Below are positions 23,846 through 35,909 of a stretch of 64,000 nt of DNA, piece by piece. A model generated the notes under the pieces. The model saw only the letters and a program-made list of their open reading frames with translations. It was not told the DNA's origin and did not search any database. Positions within the stretch are counted from its first letter, which is position 1. Each line of letters starts with the position of its first letter. Made by a program: the position numbers and the translations under genes. Origin of the DNA: Aphelocoma coerulescens (taxonomy: Eukaryota; Chordata; Aves; Passeriformes; Corvidae); the NCBI RefSeq assembly GCF_041296385.1, contig NC_091014.1:6113578-6177577 (forward strand). Direction: 5' to 3'.

Positions 23846-26497
23846 TCCAATAAGGGAAATTGGTTTAACGACATTTAGGATTAATTTTGCTGGAAAATAC
23901 TTGGTAATTTGGTCCAATGGAGAAATATTATTTCTTCTACTTTGGATTTCCAAATGAATTACTAATTGAGGAGTCATTACTTGCTGGGCTTGATTCTGTT
24001 TCAAGTCTTAGGCTAAAGTAGCACTTTTTATCAGGCTTGTTGAGAACAGAGCTGTGTCAGGCCTGGTGCCTCAATGTCCTGCACTTGAATCAATCCTACC
24101 ACCTTGAGTCTGAGGAGCATCTCTTTACAGTCTAGTTGGAACAGCATAAGTATGAGATCACTTATAAATATGAGAAAATATCTTCCCCCACTAGCATTGC
24201 ACCCAACTGAAGTTTAAGAGTCATCAAAAAGACTTCGTTTTACATGTGTACTTTTAAAGACATCAGTATGAAGGTAGCAAAAGCTACCAGTACCATAAAC
24301 AGTCAACCTTTAGCCTTGAAGAAAGGCTGTCATGAGTTTTTACCTCTTTCTTCAATCCCTGTAGGGACCTACATTATGCAGATTAAACTGTTCTCCTGTG
24401 CTCTTCTAGTTTGTATGACACCAGTCCTTCTACTTCTGTTTGTGCTGCAATCTTCAGTTTTACCTAATGCTTTAATAAGAGAAACTTCAGTGGTATTTCT
24501 GGAGAAATAAAACCAATCCTCCTAGATGTGTGGATGGCCCTTATTACAAAAGCATTAACCCATTTCATCTGAGTTTCCTGCTTCTTGCTTTTAGTTTTCT
24601 AATCACATGGATGGTAATATTTCTTGGGAAATGGTAACATATTTGTAAGCATCGCATATACTAATTTTTTTTTTTTACTTACTTCCAGACACTTCCCCTT
24701 ATTAACTTTCTTTCAGAGATTTTGCTGCCAAATCCCTCTTGTGTCTCCTCTCTGTATCTGGAAATCATCTCCAGCTGCCTGCTCTCCCTTATTCAGATAA
24801 ATTGCACCTTAATACTGATCCAGTAAAACAACTTCATAGTTTCAACATCTTATTTTACTTATGAATCCTTGCATAATTCTGTATCATTTCTCATCTCCTC
24901 TATTCTCAGTTTTCCAATAAGGACCTTTGATTTCCTCTTGAGAGTCTCTACCTTGCAAGAAAGTCCTTTCCAAGATCATTACGTTTTGGGCCTCGTGATT
25001 TCTCTTAGAGTACCCACTCCCATCCTGTGACTATCTTACTTACTTATGGAGATTATTTTTATATAGATTAGAGCCCTTCTGCATTTCAGAAGTCCTTAAA
25101 ACAACAGAGAACCACTCTGGCAGAGAACACGAGGGATGCATGTGTTAATAAGTATGACCAAATCTCACCTTGCCTGCCTGCTCCTGTTCCCTCTCATGAT
25201 ATATGTATTCAGTTAGGAACAGAAGTTAAAGATTAAGGAGTCATCTAAGTTAGTGGAAACGTGGTTTACAGTCAAAATAGTCATTGCATAATTCTGCATG
25301 TTTCATTTGTATGGTGTATTTTCATTTCTCATGGGATCCGTTGCCAGAAAAAGATTTATGCCTTCTGGTATCTGAATCAGACCCTCCAGACAGATCATAC
25401 TCCAGTCAAATATGACATAATTTACTAATTGCTGTAATATGGACTTTTATTTGGATATCATTTTCTTTTTGGTCTAGGGTCAGATGTAGGCCAGGGTTTT
25501 GTGTTGTGCAAGGCAAAAGATTTAGCACATAGGCAGGTTGTCCTTTAGGATTCAGCTGTCTCAGGATGTGCAATGAAGGGACAGAGACAACTCTTGGAGC
25601 ACAGATTGGATCTCTCACATGGAAACACAAAGGCTAATGTGTTGTCATTTTAGCCTGAATGAGTTGGAGAGACGGGGTGGAGAGACACCTGAATGCAGGA
25701 ACCATGGTGATGAGAGAGCAAGAACCATCCTGAGGAGGAGAAAAAGTGCTGGAGGCAGGTTGTAACAGTGGTGATTTCAAGCACTTATTAAATCAAACCT
25801 CCTCCAGCATAGCCCTGTGATGGTGCCTGGGGACCAGGAAGCTCTGTGAGGAACGATGGTGAATGATCTAGCTGGGTGACAATGAAGATTTCAAGGCTTG
25901 CCTGTATTTCATCAGGAAGTTGAGTAAAATCAGGTCATTTCCTGGGAAATAGTTCTGCATTGAGGATCCAGCATTTTCTGTAGGAAGACAAATATTCTGT
26001 TGACAACTTTAACCATCGTTATTTTCAGATCTTGTGCTATTTCTCTCTGTCATATCCACTCTGCTCCTTGACTTTCAGGAATTGTCATTTTTAGCTACAT
26101 TTGCACATTGCCTGCAACACTGGCTAGAGGCCATGGATTACAGCCCGAATAGGAGTAGAAATTGAGAGATTTAGGATGGTTTTGTTCCCTATCTATTTAA
26201 TGCACCCCCTAACTAATGCTGCCAGAAATTGATATTGTCACTTGACTGATCAGCCCCAAACAATTGAACCATAATGCAAGTTTTCATATGTTTCAATATA
26301 TTTTTTGGTATTGCTGGCATAGAAATATACCACAGCAAAAAATTAAATTGCTAAATGCGGGTAGTCCACACCCAAGTATAGTATAATCGCAACAGCTGAC
26401 ACTCTTCTCCTCTCTTTTGTGGCAAAGCTGATTTAAATTTAAGTTTAGTTCACACTTTTTAATTTATTTCTCCTTTTAATTTCCTCTTTTCACATAG

Positions 26498-26589
26498 GGA
26501 AAATTATGATCTTATGAAGCTGACATTAAATGATCAAACAATATTGAACAACCTAATGAAAATCTTAAGCAAAAGTCATTGTGAATTAG
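26498..26589 (+). other. Exon-like segment (candidate only)
   Basis: About 40 bases of nearly continuous pyrimidines ending TTTTCACATAG give a strong acceptor. The 92-base segment has exactly one open frame: one base, 30 codons (start ENYDLMKLTLND), one base. It ends GAATTAG followed by GTATTT, a weaker donor. The entry phase fits the exit phase of the candidate at 23231. No family recognised. Confidence 0.18.
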
Positions 26590-27759
26590 GTATTTGCTAA
26601 ACTGACAACACGAGCCTTTGTAAACCTGATATTGTTCTTATGTAAACTCATGAATGGAGACTTTCTCAAATAAATTACTTAATAACATCAGAGTCATTGG
26701 CTGAGTAAATATATCCCAGGGGCGCATACTAAGATTCCTGAATTTAAATGTTCAATAGAACTTCATATTTGTCACCTTTACTAACGAGTTTTTCCTTATG
26801 AAATCATTATTAGCATGAAAAAGTTAAATTTTGTATCTAATTTCTTGAATTAATGCTGTTTGAAGACCCTAAGGGTTTGAAAGTTCTTTCACTGGAATTC
26901 ATCATTTACATAATTTTCATAGCCCCAACACTTTGCTCTCCGCTATGAATGCACATTGTGGGGTTTTTATGCATTAAAGCAGCAACTTCTATTTTTCTCT
27001 ACACAAAACAATTAAGAGAAGAATAACAGGTAATAAACATTTTTAATCTTTAATATTACATTAACAGTGAAGTGCCATATTTCATGCTTTCACAACCATA
27101 TTGCATGCTGAATGACGCGTTTTTGGTCCCTCACTATGAAGATATGTGATTAGAGAAGGAAAAACAATTGAGTTATTTGAGATCAGTGGAGCTTTCCATC
27201 ATTTCCTGCTTGAGTTACTTGCAAGTGCACAGCAGCATGGCCAGATTTTTAAGCAGTGTATACCATATTTTCTCAACTCTACATTATCATAGTTCAGCCA
27301 TGATCTATGAATGTTTACTTTATTTTTTTTTGTTGTTGCTAATATAGCTTATTATATGGGAGATTTATTCTCTTTTAAGCTGAAACCAGTGCAGCACAGT
27401 TTCTGACCAAAATATCTCTTGATGTTAACCTCTCTCTTCTGCCCACTGTTATTAATAATAATTTTTATTACTGCGGGTCTTTTTCACTCAGGGTCACAGA
27501 CATATGGTAGACATAAGAAATACAGGATGGACCCAAACCTGAAAACCAAATTAGATGCAAAGATAGATTTAATATCTGCATCCTTTGGGCTTAGCATAAT
27601 GGCTGCAAAGAAAACATGCCAGTCCAGACAGTATTTTGTACAGAAAAACTGAACTTAGCTCTGTGTCAGGGCTAAATTTCTTTGACAACAGCCTACAAAT
27701 AATTTTTACATGGTAGACAAATCTGCTCAGCAATTTAAGAATGTGCATAAGAATTTTTA

Positions 27760-27800
27760 TTGTTGTTGTTGCTGCTGTTATTATTATTATTATTACTACT
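27760..27800. repeat. (TTG)n/(CTG)n/(TTA)n trinucleotide run
   Basis: A run of TTG units, two CTG-type units, then TTA units and two ACT units. Imperfect low-complexity repeat. Confidence 0.9.
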
Positions 27801-28515
27801 CCTGTCTCTATACAGTGAAAACACTAATGCAAATGATGCAACCTGGTTTGTGGCGAACTTTTGATTAGGATTCAATGTGAGGTGAAGATTCCACTCTTAG
27901 GTATACACTTCTCACCCCACTATGGGTATTTAAAAAGCCCACATAAGATGAAAAAACTCTACTGACTGTTTCTCCCCTGGCTGGGATGGGAACACACTCA
28001 ATGGAATTAATCATGTATTTTCAACATTGAAATCCTAAATCTGAGGCCAAATGTGATCTTTGAGTTTGATTCATTTGCCCATGTATTCACATCTAGTGTT
28101 TTTTAAGAAGCCTAGTGTCATGTACTCACGTGATAAAGGAATTTATGCCATCTTCTTACAGCAGCCCCTGGAATTAGTCTCTTCTATCCCAGTTCAAAAT
28201 GAAGAAGCAGCTTCATGAAGTTTAAACTGAGCATAATTTACCTTGTTTTTCTAAATGCAATGCAATGAGGCAAATACTGATTTTTTTTAAAGCCAGTTTA
28301 TTGTGCCTCAGATATCCTCCAATCTTCTTTGAAGTTTGTGTAAAAACACACTCTTGTTTTTCTGTAGAAGTAAAACCACACATCTGTGTGTTTTCTTCAG
28401 TCACAAAATATCTAGAAATAGCTTATTGGTGCATTATCTAGATTATTCCTATTGTTTTCCAATAGCAGTTTCAAGTGTCATGTTATGTGTTAATCTTGCT
28501 GTTCTTCCCACCTAG

Positions 28516-28582
28516 GGACAATACCAAAGAGTCTCAGGGACGGAAAAGAGAGAACAGTCTTGAAAATATTGTTAGCTATTAA
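28516..28582 (+). other. Terminal-exon-like segment (candidate only)
   Basis: Follows CTTGCTGTTCTTCCCACCTAG, a good acceptor. One frame stays open for 21 codons (start DNTKESQGRKRENSL) to TAA at 28580-28582. The frame that would be in phase with the segment at 26498 is instead open for 29 codons to a later stop. No poly(A) signal is assigned. Weak. Confidence 0.12.
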
Positions 28583-30913
28583 ATCCAGATGTTACAATTT
28601 TTGCTGATCAATGTTTGATGTAGAAAAGTCTTAAATCAAATACTGACACAGAACGAACCCATGAAACCCTGTAAGTCTGTCTGCTGAACACCAGCAGCTT
28701 CCTTCCAAACCTTGTCCAACATCTTCTCTCTGGACAAATCACTGTACTTAACAAAGTGGAGGAAGTCCAGTCTGTGTGATCAACTGTGTACAGTTTTAAA
28801 TTTCCTACAAGTCATGTTAGTGCTTTGAAAACATGTGGTACTGTAGGAATGAGCCGTATTGAAGTTATTCATTTTGGACTCCAACTGAACAACCTCAGAA
28901 CAGCTTGTTGGAAGCCCCTGGCACTTAGCTACAGTCAAATTTGATGATGGCTTGTAATGTGTTTGTCAAAATGAGGTCAGCCATTTGAGGCTTCTCACTA
29001 GCAACCTTCCTTTTCCATGAGCCAAATCACTGCCCAGATGCTCGTAGAGTCTCATTACCATAATGCCAACATGTTCTCCAGGTTCAAATGTGGGGTTTGC
29101 TGTTGATCCAAACATACACTAAAGCCACTGAAAAACTCCATCAAGGAGTGCTGTGCTGCTCACGGATGCCAAAATTCAACTGGCTCAGAATTTTGAGGGA
29201 TTTTGAGCCATTTGCTATGTCCTAACTCACTGTGTTGTAAATTCTGGTTTTGCGATATCAGACATTAAATGAATCTAGATGTTTGGGCTTGTTTGGCCAT
29301 TTCCAATAGCTAAACCCCCAAACCAGCACTTTTCAAAGATTCCCACTAATTTTCATGGACTCTGAGTGCAGGCATTGGAAAACCTGCACTTGACAGTGTA
29401 ATCTACTGAGATTCTAGCTAATGTTGTCACCCTGTGATGATGTGCTCTTCTTGTTTGTGCTCATACTTGTTTGTCTCTGATTTGCAGTATCTCCTGGTAA
29501 CCCAGGCACTCTCCTTTTTTATCCATTCCGACAACAATGGGCACAAACTGAAAAAAAAAGGACTCATGTAACTCAAATTAAAACGTGCAACTCAAATATT
29601 TATCCCATAGTAAGGTTTGACTGATTATAAATTGAGAACTATTTGGACTGATTTTAGGATTTTATGGAAATATATTGCTGCTGTGTAAACCAAAGCTATG
29701 AAAATATGACTAATGATACCAAGACAACAGTAGCTACATAATCCTATCTGTTTATCTGTTCTAGCTTGAATAACACAGAGACATGTTCCATTTCACTACA
29801 ATTAAGCCACTGATTTTAGGTTTGTTGACCTAAGCCTCATCTATCTATACATCAGAAGATCTTGAAGGCATACCAAACTTGTGCTTCATTGAATCATCCC
29901 ACTAATTTCAGGTTTTTAAATGCATTTATTAGATAGATTGAAAAAAGATCTCATTTATTAAAATATCTCTCGGTGTTGCATTTTTCCTTTTTGCACACCA
30001 GTATCTTGTAGTTTTACTCCTAAGAAACACACACTTCGCAGGAAATTTTACTCATTGGTGTAGAAGTGTGTCATAAATTGGAAGAGAATATTCACAAATA
30101 GAAGGGAGTATTATTTTTTCTACATTGTTTTCTGGTAATTTTGACCTTCTTTTGCTTAGTTTTTTACTTTTCTTGCCTTAGTTTTTGACTATCCTTTCCT
30201 CAGTTTGGGTACACAGTAAACTTCCCCATGTCATTTATTGTCACCATTGTAACTTTTCATGTGTGACACACACTTTGTCTTTCATCTATCCAGAAAAGAG
30301 AAGATGGACAGTCAGGAAAGATTTCTTTTATTCTTATTCTGCTTTATTTTTGTAGCATGCAAGTTCGTATTTTTTCAGGGGCTTTCATTGATTTGAATTG
30401 CTGTAACAGGTACTTAGTGCAAAGTCTGAGCTTGTACAGTAATTAAAGTGAGAGAATCTCAAGCTATTTAACTTAATAAGGGGAAGTTAACTGACTTGAT
30501 CAGAGTCTAATACTTGCAGAGGGAAGAATTTCTGATATTCATTGACTCTTTAATTTAGCAGAAAAGTATATAACAAGATCCAGGCAATGGAAGATGAAGC
30601 TTGACAAATTCAGAGGTAGAAATAAGATACTCAGAGTGTAATTAACCGTCACATCTTCCCTACAGATGTGTTAGACTCTTTGCTGCCTGCAGTTTTGAAG
30701 TCTTAAAAGTATTCTGACAAAATCTCAGTATTCAAATAGAATTTACTCCCTGGTTGTGATGATGATAAGCTGAAAATCCTGATGTATATTTTGTAGAAGT
30801 GTAGGAAAGTAGCTTTACAAGCCTTACTGGGTTTCACCCACATTTATAGCAGAATCCTCCACTGAAGTTCTGGTTTCTGGTGAAAATTATACAGGTGAAA
30901 ATATATTCTGTAT

Positions 30914-30983
30914 TGTAATATTATAATAGTAATAATAATAATGACAACAATAAAATTATTTAATAATTTATTAAATAATAGTT
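30914..30983. repeat. AT-rich (TAA)-type simple repeat
   Basis: Imperfect TAA/TAT units on an almost pure A/T background. Confidence 0.85.
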
Positions 30984-32667
30984 TAAAATATATAATAGCC
31001 TAGAATGTAAAGGCAGTTATATTACTGTGCACTATGGAGACACAGGTGCCTTCTAAACAGCCTGACTTTGACAAAGCATGGTACATACTCCAAGAGATTA
31101 AAATAACATTATTTGATTTCTGGGTGGAAAAACCCTATTAATATCAGCCTCTACATGTGAAAACATGTGTTCGCCCCACACACATTAGAAGTGGGATTCA
31201 GGTCGACAGCTTAGACATCTAATTTGAGCCAATTGCCAAGCTATGCCAAAATATCCTTCATAAAGTCAACAGAGGAGAGCTTCCGGAGACATGTCCTGCC
31301 TATCTAAGTTTAGGTTTTATATCAAAGCCCTGGGCCAAAACCACTTTCTGAAACAGCCTATTTCTCTTGTTTAGCTGTGTAATGGTTCTAAGAGATTAAA
31401 CTTCTAACTTCAGTAACTACTTAGGATTTCAGGAAAACGCATAAAGTAGATCTCTGATGACCTTCAAAAATTGTAGTGTCCCATTTGCATTTTGCTCCCT
31501 AAATAATTGGGAGTGCTGTCTAGATGCAATACTTGACAGACCTTCTCTTTTTGTCTTTGAAATGTCATTCCTCTTAAGTAAGCTCGTTCTTTTAAAAATT
31601 TTTGGAGGGATTTGTCAGGCTAATTGTAGGCTTCTTGGGACAATTATGCTCAATTCACTTTACATCAAATAAAAAAAAAATATATAATTGTTTTCAGAGC
31701 ATGATTCACATCCTGTAATGTACTGCTAGGTATGAACTGCATTCTAATTATGTCTATTTTTCCCTATAACCACTAAGTCAGGTTAAGAAAATTCGTTAGG
31801 GTTTAGATATTGACACTGCAAACATCTGAAGTTAGATCACATGATCTTCCAAAGGTTGCCATGCCAAGCTTCTTCATCTGGTTAAATTATAAAGGGTTGA
31901 ACAGAACCACATGTAAATCAATACATCTTGGAATAACAGTAAATGAGTTTTTTACTGCATTGCATGCATCATTCATTGACTATTTTAATACAGGAGAGAA
32001 ATCCTGTGTTACACAATGGCAAAAAAAAAGAATAAATTTTGAACACAATGTAGAGAATGTTTTTCCTGAATAAACCTTTAATATGAAAACGGCACATGAT
32101 ATATGAAGTGCCGCCAGTATTTTGGGACTTAGAACAGGATTATTAGGCTTTGGAGTGTACACATGACATTTGGGTACTTTTAAGTGATTGACTGTTAAGA
32201 AACTACATCCCATCCCTCTTTCTGCAAAAGCGCTCCCAGAGTTCATATCTTGGAAAAGTCCAGGGTCATAGGTGTAAGAACAAAGAGATGAGGAGAAAGG
32301 GAAAAGACGTTATCCATAAGGTCATACGGCTTCTTTTCATTTTGAGAGAACAGGTTTTTAAAGTAAGAAGAGGATTTGGAAGAGAATATCAAAGCTTTGA
32401 AGGCAGAGATTTCATTTTTAATAGGAATCTGTAGTTGAGGAAAATGGAGGTATTGAAGTGTGCCAGGTTTAGAGGCACCGGCATTGGGACTAGCCCGATA
32501 CAATGAAAAGGAGAAGGCTGGTAGAGGATGAAAAGAAAACATAAACAAGTCCTAGGACAAGGTTGGTCCTTTACATTGAAAGACTTTAGAATGAAAATGA
32601 GGTCATTCCTCGGTAATCTCAGACCTCAGAAATAAAGGAAGAAGTTTGGAGAAAGGAAGATGTCCCC

Positions 32668-33479
32668 TTGGTCATGGAGGGTTGGTTTAGAGGTCGGCTA
32701 GACAGATTTAACACCCGTAAATCAGTGGGCCCTAATGGGATGCACCCATGGGTGCTGAAGGAACTGGCAGATGATGCTTCTAAGCCACTCGCCAACATCA
32801 CTGAAAAGTCATGGCAAACAGGAGAAGTGCCTGATGCCTGGAGGAAGGGCAATGCTACTCCCATCTTCACAAACAACAAGGAGGACCCAGGAAGCAACCA
32901 GCCAGTCAACCTCACCTCCATCCCTGGAAGGGTGATAGAACAGGTTGTTCTGGAGATCATCACCAAGCATGTAGAAGAAAAGAAGGTCATCAGAAGTAGT
33001 CAGCATGGATTCACAAAGTGGAAACCATGCTTGACCAATCTGACAGCCTTCTATGATGGCATGGGAGGATTGGAGGGAGGCATGGGAGGCATGGCATGGG
33101 AGGGTCAATGGAGTGCAGTGGATGTTGTCTACCTCTGTTTTGGCGAGATTTTGATACTGTCTGCCATAGCATCCTCATAGGTAAGCTCAGGAAATGAGGG
33201 TTGGATGAATGGACAGTGAGGACTTGGCTGAATGGAAGCATTCAGAAACTTGTGATCAGCAGGGCAGAATCCAGTTGGAGACCTGCAGTCAGTGGATTTC
33301 CCCAGGGATTGATACTGGGTCCAGTCTTATTTAACTTGTTTACCAATGACCTGGATGAAGGGAAAGAAATTACCCTCAGCAAATTTGCTGATGACACGAA
33401 ACTGGGGGGAGTGCCTGATACACCTGAAGGCTGTGGTGCCATTCAGCAGGACCTTGATAGGTTGGAGAATTGTGCGTAG
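32668..33479 (+). pseudogene. Broken CR1 ORF2 reverse transcriptase
   Basis: Remnant of the CR1 reverse transcriptase, the enzyme that copies LINE RNA at the target site. Two frames carry it. The first (32668-33180) shows GPNGMHPWVLKEL at residues 21-33, TPIF at 64-67, NLTSIPGRVIEQ at 81-92 and SSQHGFTKWKPCLTNL at 110-125. The second (33201-33479) shows [16 protein letters not shown] at residues 32-47 and the catalytic-type FADDTK at 62-67. Breaks: a shift between the frames removes bases in the first catalytic block, so VVYLCF stands where an aspartate is expected and the rest is read in the wrong frame; the usual YRPV is NQPV here; TAG at 33477-33479 ends the second frame. The endonuclease and C-terminus are absent. 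Inactive. Confidence 0.92.
33058..33103 (+). repeat. GGCATGGGAGG tandem-like triplication inside CR1
   Basis: Exact 11-mers at 33058-33068, 33079-33089 and 33093-33103, with short related spacers. They replace the segment between the QHGF block and the first catalytic block of the CR1 reverse transcriptase, so they arose by local duplication after or during insertion. Confidence 0.85.
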
Positions 33480-33640
33480 GAAAACGTAGTGATGTTCAAC
33501 AAGGGCAAGGTCGTGCACCTGGGGAGGAATAACCCCAAGTACCAGTATAGGTTGAAGGCTGACATACCAGAGAGCAGCTCTGCAGAGAAGGACCTGGAAG
33601 TCTTGGTAGGTGACAAGTTGACCATGAGCTGTCAGGAGAG

Positions 33641-34990
33641 GGTGGTATCATATCTATGATGACTATTGAGATCCATACCTCAGCAACATCTGTAGAGAGC
33701 TCTTTTCCCACTGAAAACCTATTAATCAAGCAGATATAATTGCATCAAAGTATGATTGGCTCATCTTATTGCAACTTAAGGCCTTTCACTCCTTCTGCCT
33801 TGGAAGCAAGTGAATTTAGTTCAACTCTGTGCTTCTGAATGGTTTATCAGGAGTAAGTGGCTTTGAATTTCAGTCTTGATACAGTTTCAGGGCAGAAACT
33901 TCCTAAGGGTTGGCTCTACTAAGTAAACACAGCAGGAAATCCAGCTGTGAGTTGCTCTGTAGGTTTGGCTGTTTGTTGAAAATACCTTTTGAAGTTCTCA
34001 GATTCATACCCTATCACGCTAAAAAGCAACACCAGGTAGCATCTCCTGGCAGTGCTCGTGTACTTGCTAATAAGGACTCCTCAAAACTATCAAGTTGCTG
34101 TATACAATTCTCAACTGGTGGAACTCTTATAAAGTAACTATTTGCATTTTATTTCCACCAACATGCGATACAATTCCACACTGCTCAGGCAAGACTGCAT
34201 TTTTAACCAATAAGATTGTACTTTTACCCAAAGCAGAAACAGAAAAAGAGGCCATTTCCTATTGTGAATCTTGTCACAACAATTTGCCTTTGGCCCATTT
34301 CTAGGTTTTATTTTCTTAGAATGCATCAGAGCTACCAGTCTGGGACATTTGAAAATGTAATTGAGCTTGATAGCAAGTGATACAGTTAATTCTGTTGGTA
34401 AATGTTGTGCAGTGCTAATTGCTAGTTCTAAATTTAACAATTAGTTTAGAAAATCTGAAGTGCAATTTATAATGGGATATAAGCTGCAGGCTTCAGCTTG
34501 TACTGGCTTTTTTATTATTATTACTTATACCCGTTTAAGAGGATGCAGCTGAAAAAATTTAACCAAGAATCAAGATGCATGCCTAATTTAACTTCAACCA
34601 AATTTGACTATACATCTAGTAAATTTGCTATGGCTGCAAAATATGTTCTAACAAATTGAGCTTGTATCAAGTCTTCGGCTTTCTAGTTTGTAATTATACA
34701 TTAACTGATATTGTCATCCTAAACTTCATTAAATTCTTTAAAATTGTCATTGATGTTGTCTATCAGAGAAGTAGATTTGTACAGGTCTGTGTGTTCTGCC
34801 CCCTTTTAAAGAGGAATGTTGCCATATTTTAACATATGGGATTTTGAAACCCGGAATTACTCATGCATGTTTTGCTTTGGACATTCTACAGTACAAATGT
34901 CTTTGACATAATAAAACATTAGCAGGAAGGATATAAACCTGAGATGATAAAATTAAATCATGTTTTCCTCACATTAAAGACTTTGTGTTG
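33641..34990. other. Unique non-coding sequence between CR1 copies
   Basis: No gene, RNA or repeat recognised. Opposite-strand open frames at 34095-34304 and 34138-34440 overlap and look like chance. Confidence 0.5.
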
Positions 34991-35042
34991 CAGAATCACT
35001 TGATAGTTGAAGTTGAAAGAGATCTGGAGACCTTTAATTCAC

Positions 35043-35190
35043 CTGGAATTGTTCAAGGCCAGGTTGGATGGGGCTCTGAGCAACCTGGTCTAGTGGAAGG
35101 TGCCTCTGCCCACGGCAGAAGGGTTGGAACAAGATAATCTTCAAGGTCCCTTCCATCCAAAACCATGTTATGATTCTATTCTATTCTATT
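35043..35190 (+). mobile_element. CR1 LINE 3' fragment nested in an opposite-strand CR1
   Basis: From CTGGAATTGTTCAAGGCCAG through TTGGATGGGGCTCTGAGCAA and GAAGGTGCCTCTGCCCACGG to TCCCTTCCATCCAAAACCAT. The tail is not the usual octamer but TGATTCTATTCTATTCTATT, that is, an ATTCT pentamer repeat. It interrupts the minus-strand CR1 close to that element's 3' end, so it inserted later. No long target-site duplication is visible. Confidence 0.92.
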
Positions 35191-35383
35191 GAACCCCCTG
35201 CTCAAAAGAGACTCAATTATTGCAGGTGGTCCAAAAATATGCCCAGAAATGTTTTGACTTTCCCTAAAGATGGAGACTCCATAACCTTTCTGGGCAACCT
35301 GTTCCAATTTCATGACACTCACAATAAAAGAGTTTAAATGGAATATCCTGTCCTTCAATTCGGTTGTGTGGCTTCTCATTCTG

Positions 35384-35909
35384 TCACCTAAGCCTTCTTC
35401 TCTCCAGGCTGAACAATCCCAGCTCTCTCAGTCTCTCCCTGTTTAGAAAGTGCTCCAATTCCTTAAACATCTCAGTGGCCTTTTGTTGGACTTGCTCCAG
35501 TACCTCAATATCTGTGTCCTGTTGGGAATCACAGAGCAGTGTACAACACTCCAGAGGTGTCACCACTGCTGAGCAGAAGGGCAGGATTGCCTCCCTGGAC
35601 CAGCAGGTTGGATGGGGCTGGTCAAGCTCTGCCCACTGCAGCTGGAGAAGTCAATGGCCTGGTTTGCCACGAGGGTCCACCACCAGTTCACGGTCAGCTT
35701 GGAGTTCCATACGATCCGCAGATCCTTCCTTTCCAAACTGCTTCCCAAGTGTTTGGACCCCAGCATGTATTGGTACGTGGAATTGTTCCTCCCTGTGTGC
35801 AGGGCTCTGTGTTTCCCTTTGGTGTCTTCATGAGGTCCATGTTGTCCCATTTCTCAGGCCTGCTGAGGTTTTTCTGAATGGTACCACAGCCAACTGGTTC
35901 ATCCATCAC
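35384..35909 (-). pseudogene. Broken CR1 ORF2 C-terminal coding remnant
   Basis: Three overlapping minus-strand frames (35384-35566, 35560-35850, 35694-35909) together cover the ORF2 part after the reverse transcriptase core. Recognisable words are RGRICGS-type linker residues, then further downstream LEQVQQKATEMF and ELEHFLNRERLRELGLFSL. Frame changes and stops make it non-functional. The long plus-strand open frame over the same DNA (35364-35981) is its antisense shadow. Confidence 0.8.

Larger units (their letters stand above)
21570..32624. other. 11 kb with no recognisable CR1
   Basis: No complete gene recognised. The stretch holds an (ATAAT)9 microsatellite, TAA- and TTG/TTA-type simple repeats, A-rich tracts and several segments bounded by good splice signals (22451-22489, 23231-23266, 26498-26589, 28516-28582). 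It is one of the two longest intervals in the window without a recognisable LINE. Confidence 0.5.
32625..33640 (+). mobile_element. CR1 LINE internal fragment with reverse transcriptase region, 3' end missing
   Basis: About 1 kb of CR1 ORF2 from just upstream of the reverse transcriptase domain to shortly after its core, where an ACCATGAGCTGTCAGG block at 33621 ends the similarity. Unlike nearly all other copies here, it lacks the 3' end and tail, so the 3' part was deleted or displaced after insertion. It is one of only two copies in the window retaining reverse transcriptase core coding sequence, the other being the minus-strand copy at 34991-36031. A short tandem duplication of GGCATGGGAGG (33058-33103) has grown inside it. 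The 5' border is approximate, within about 30 bases. Confidence 0.93.

Noticed and set aside
24244..24510. 88-codon plus-strand open frame with a leucine-rich hydrophobic stretch resembling a membrane segment
   Set aside because: Single short frame with no splice signals or family match; T-rich DNA often encodes such runs.
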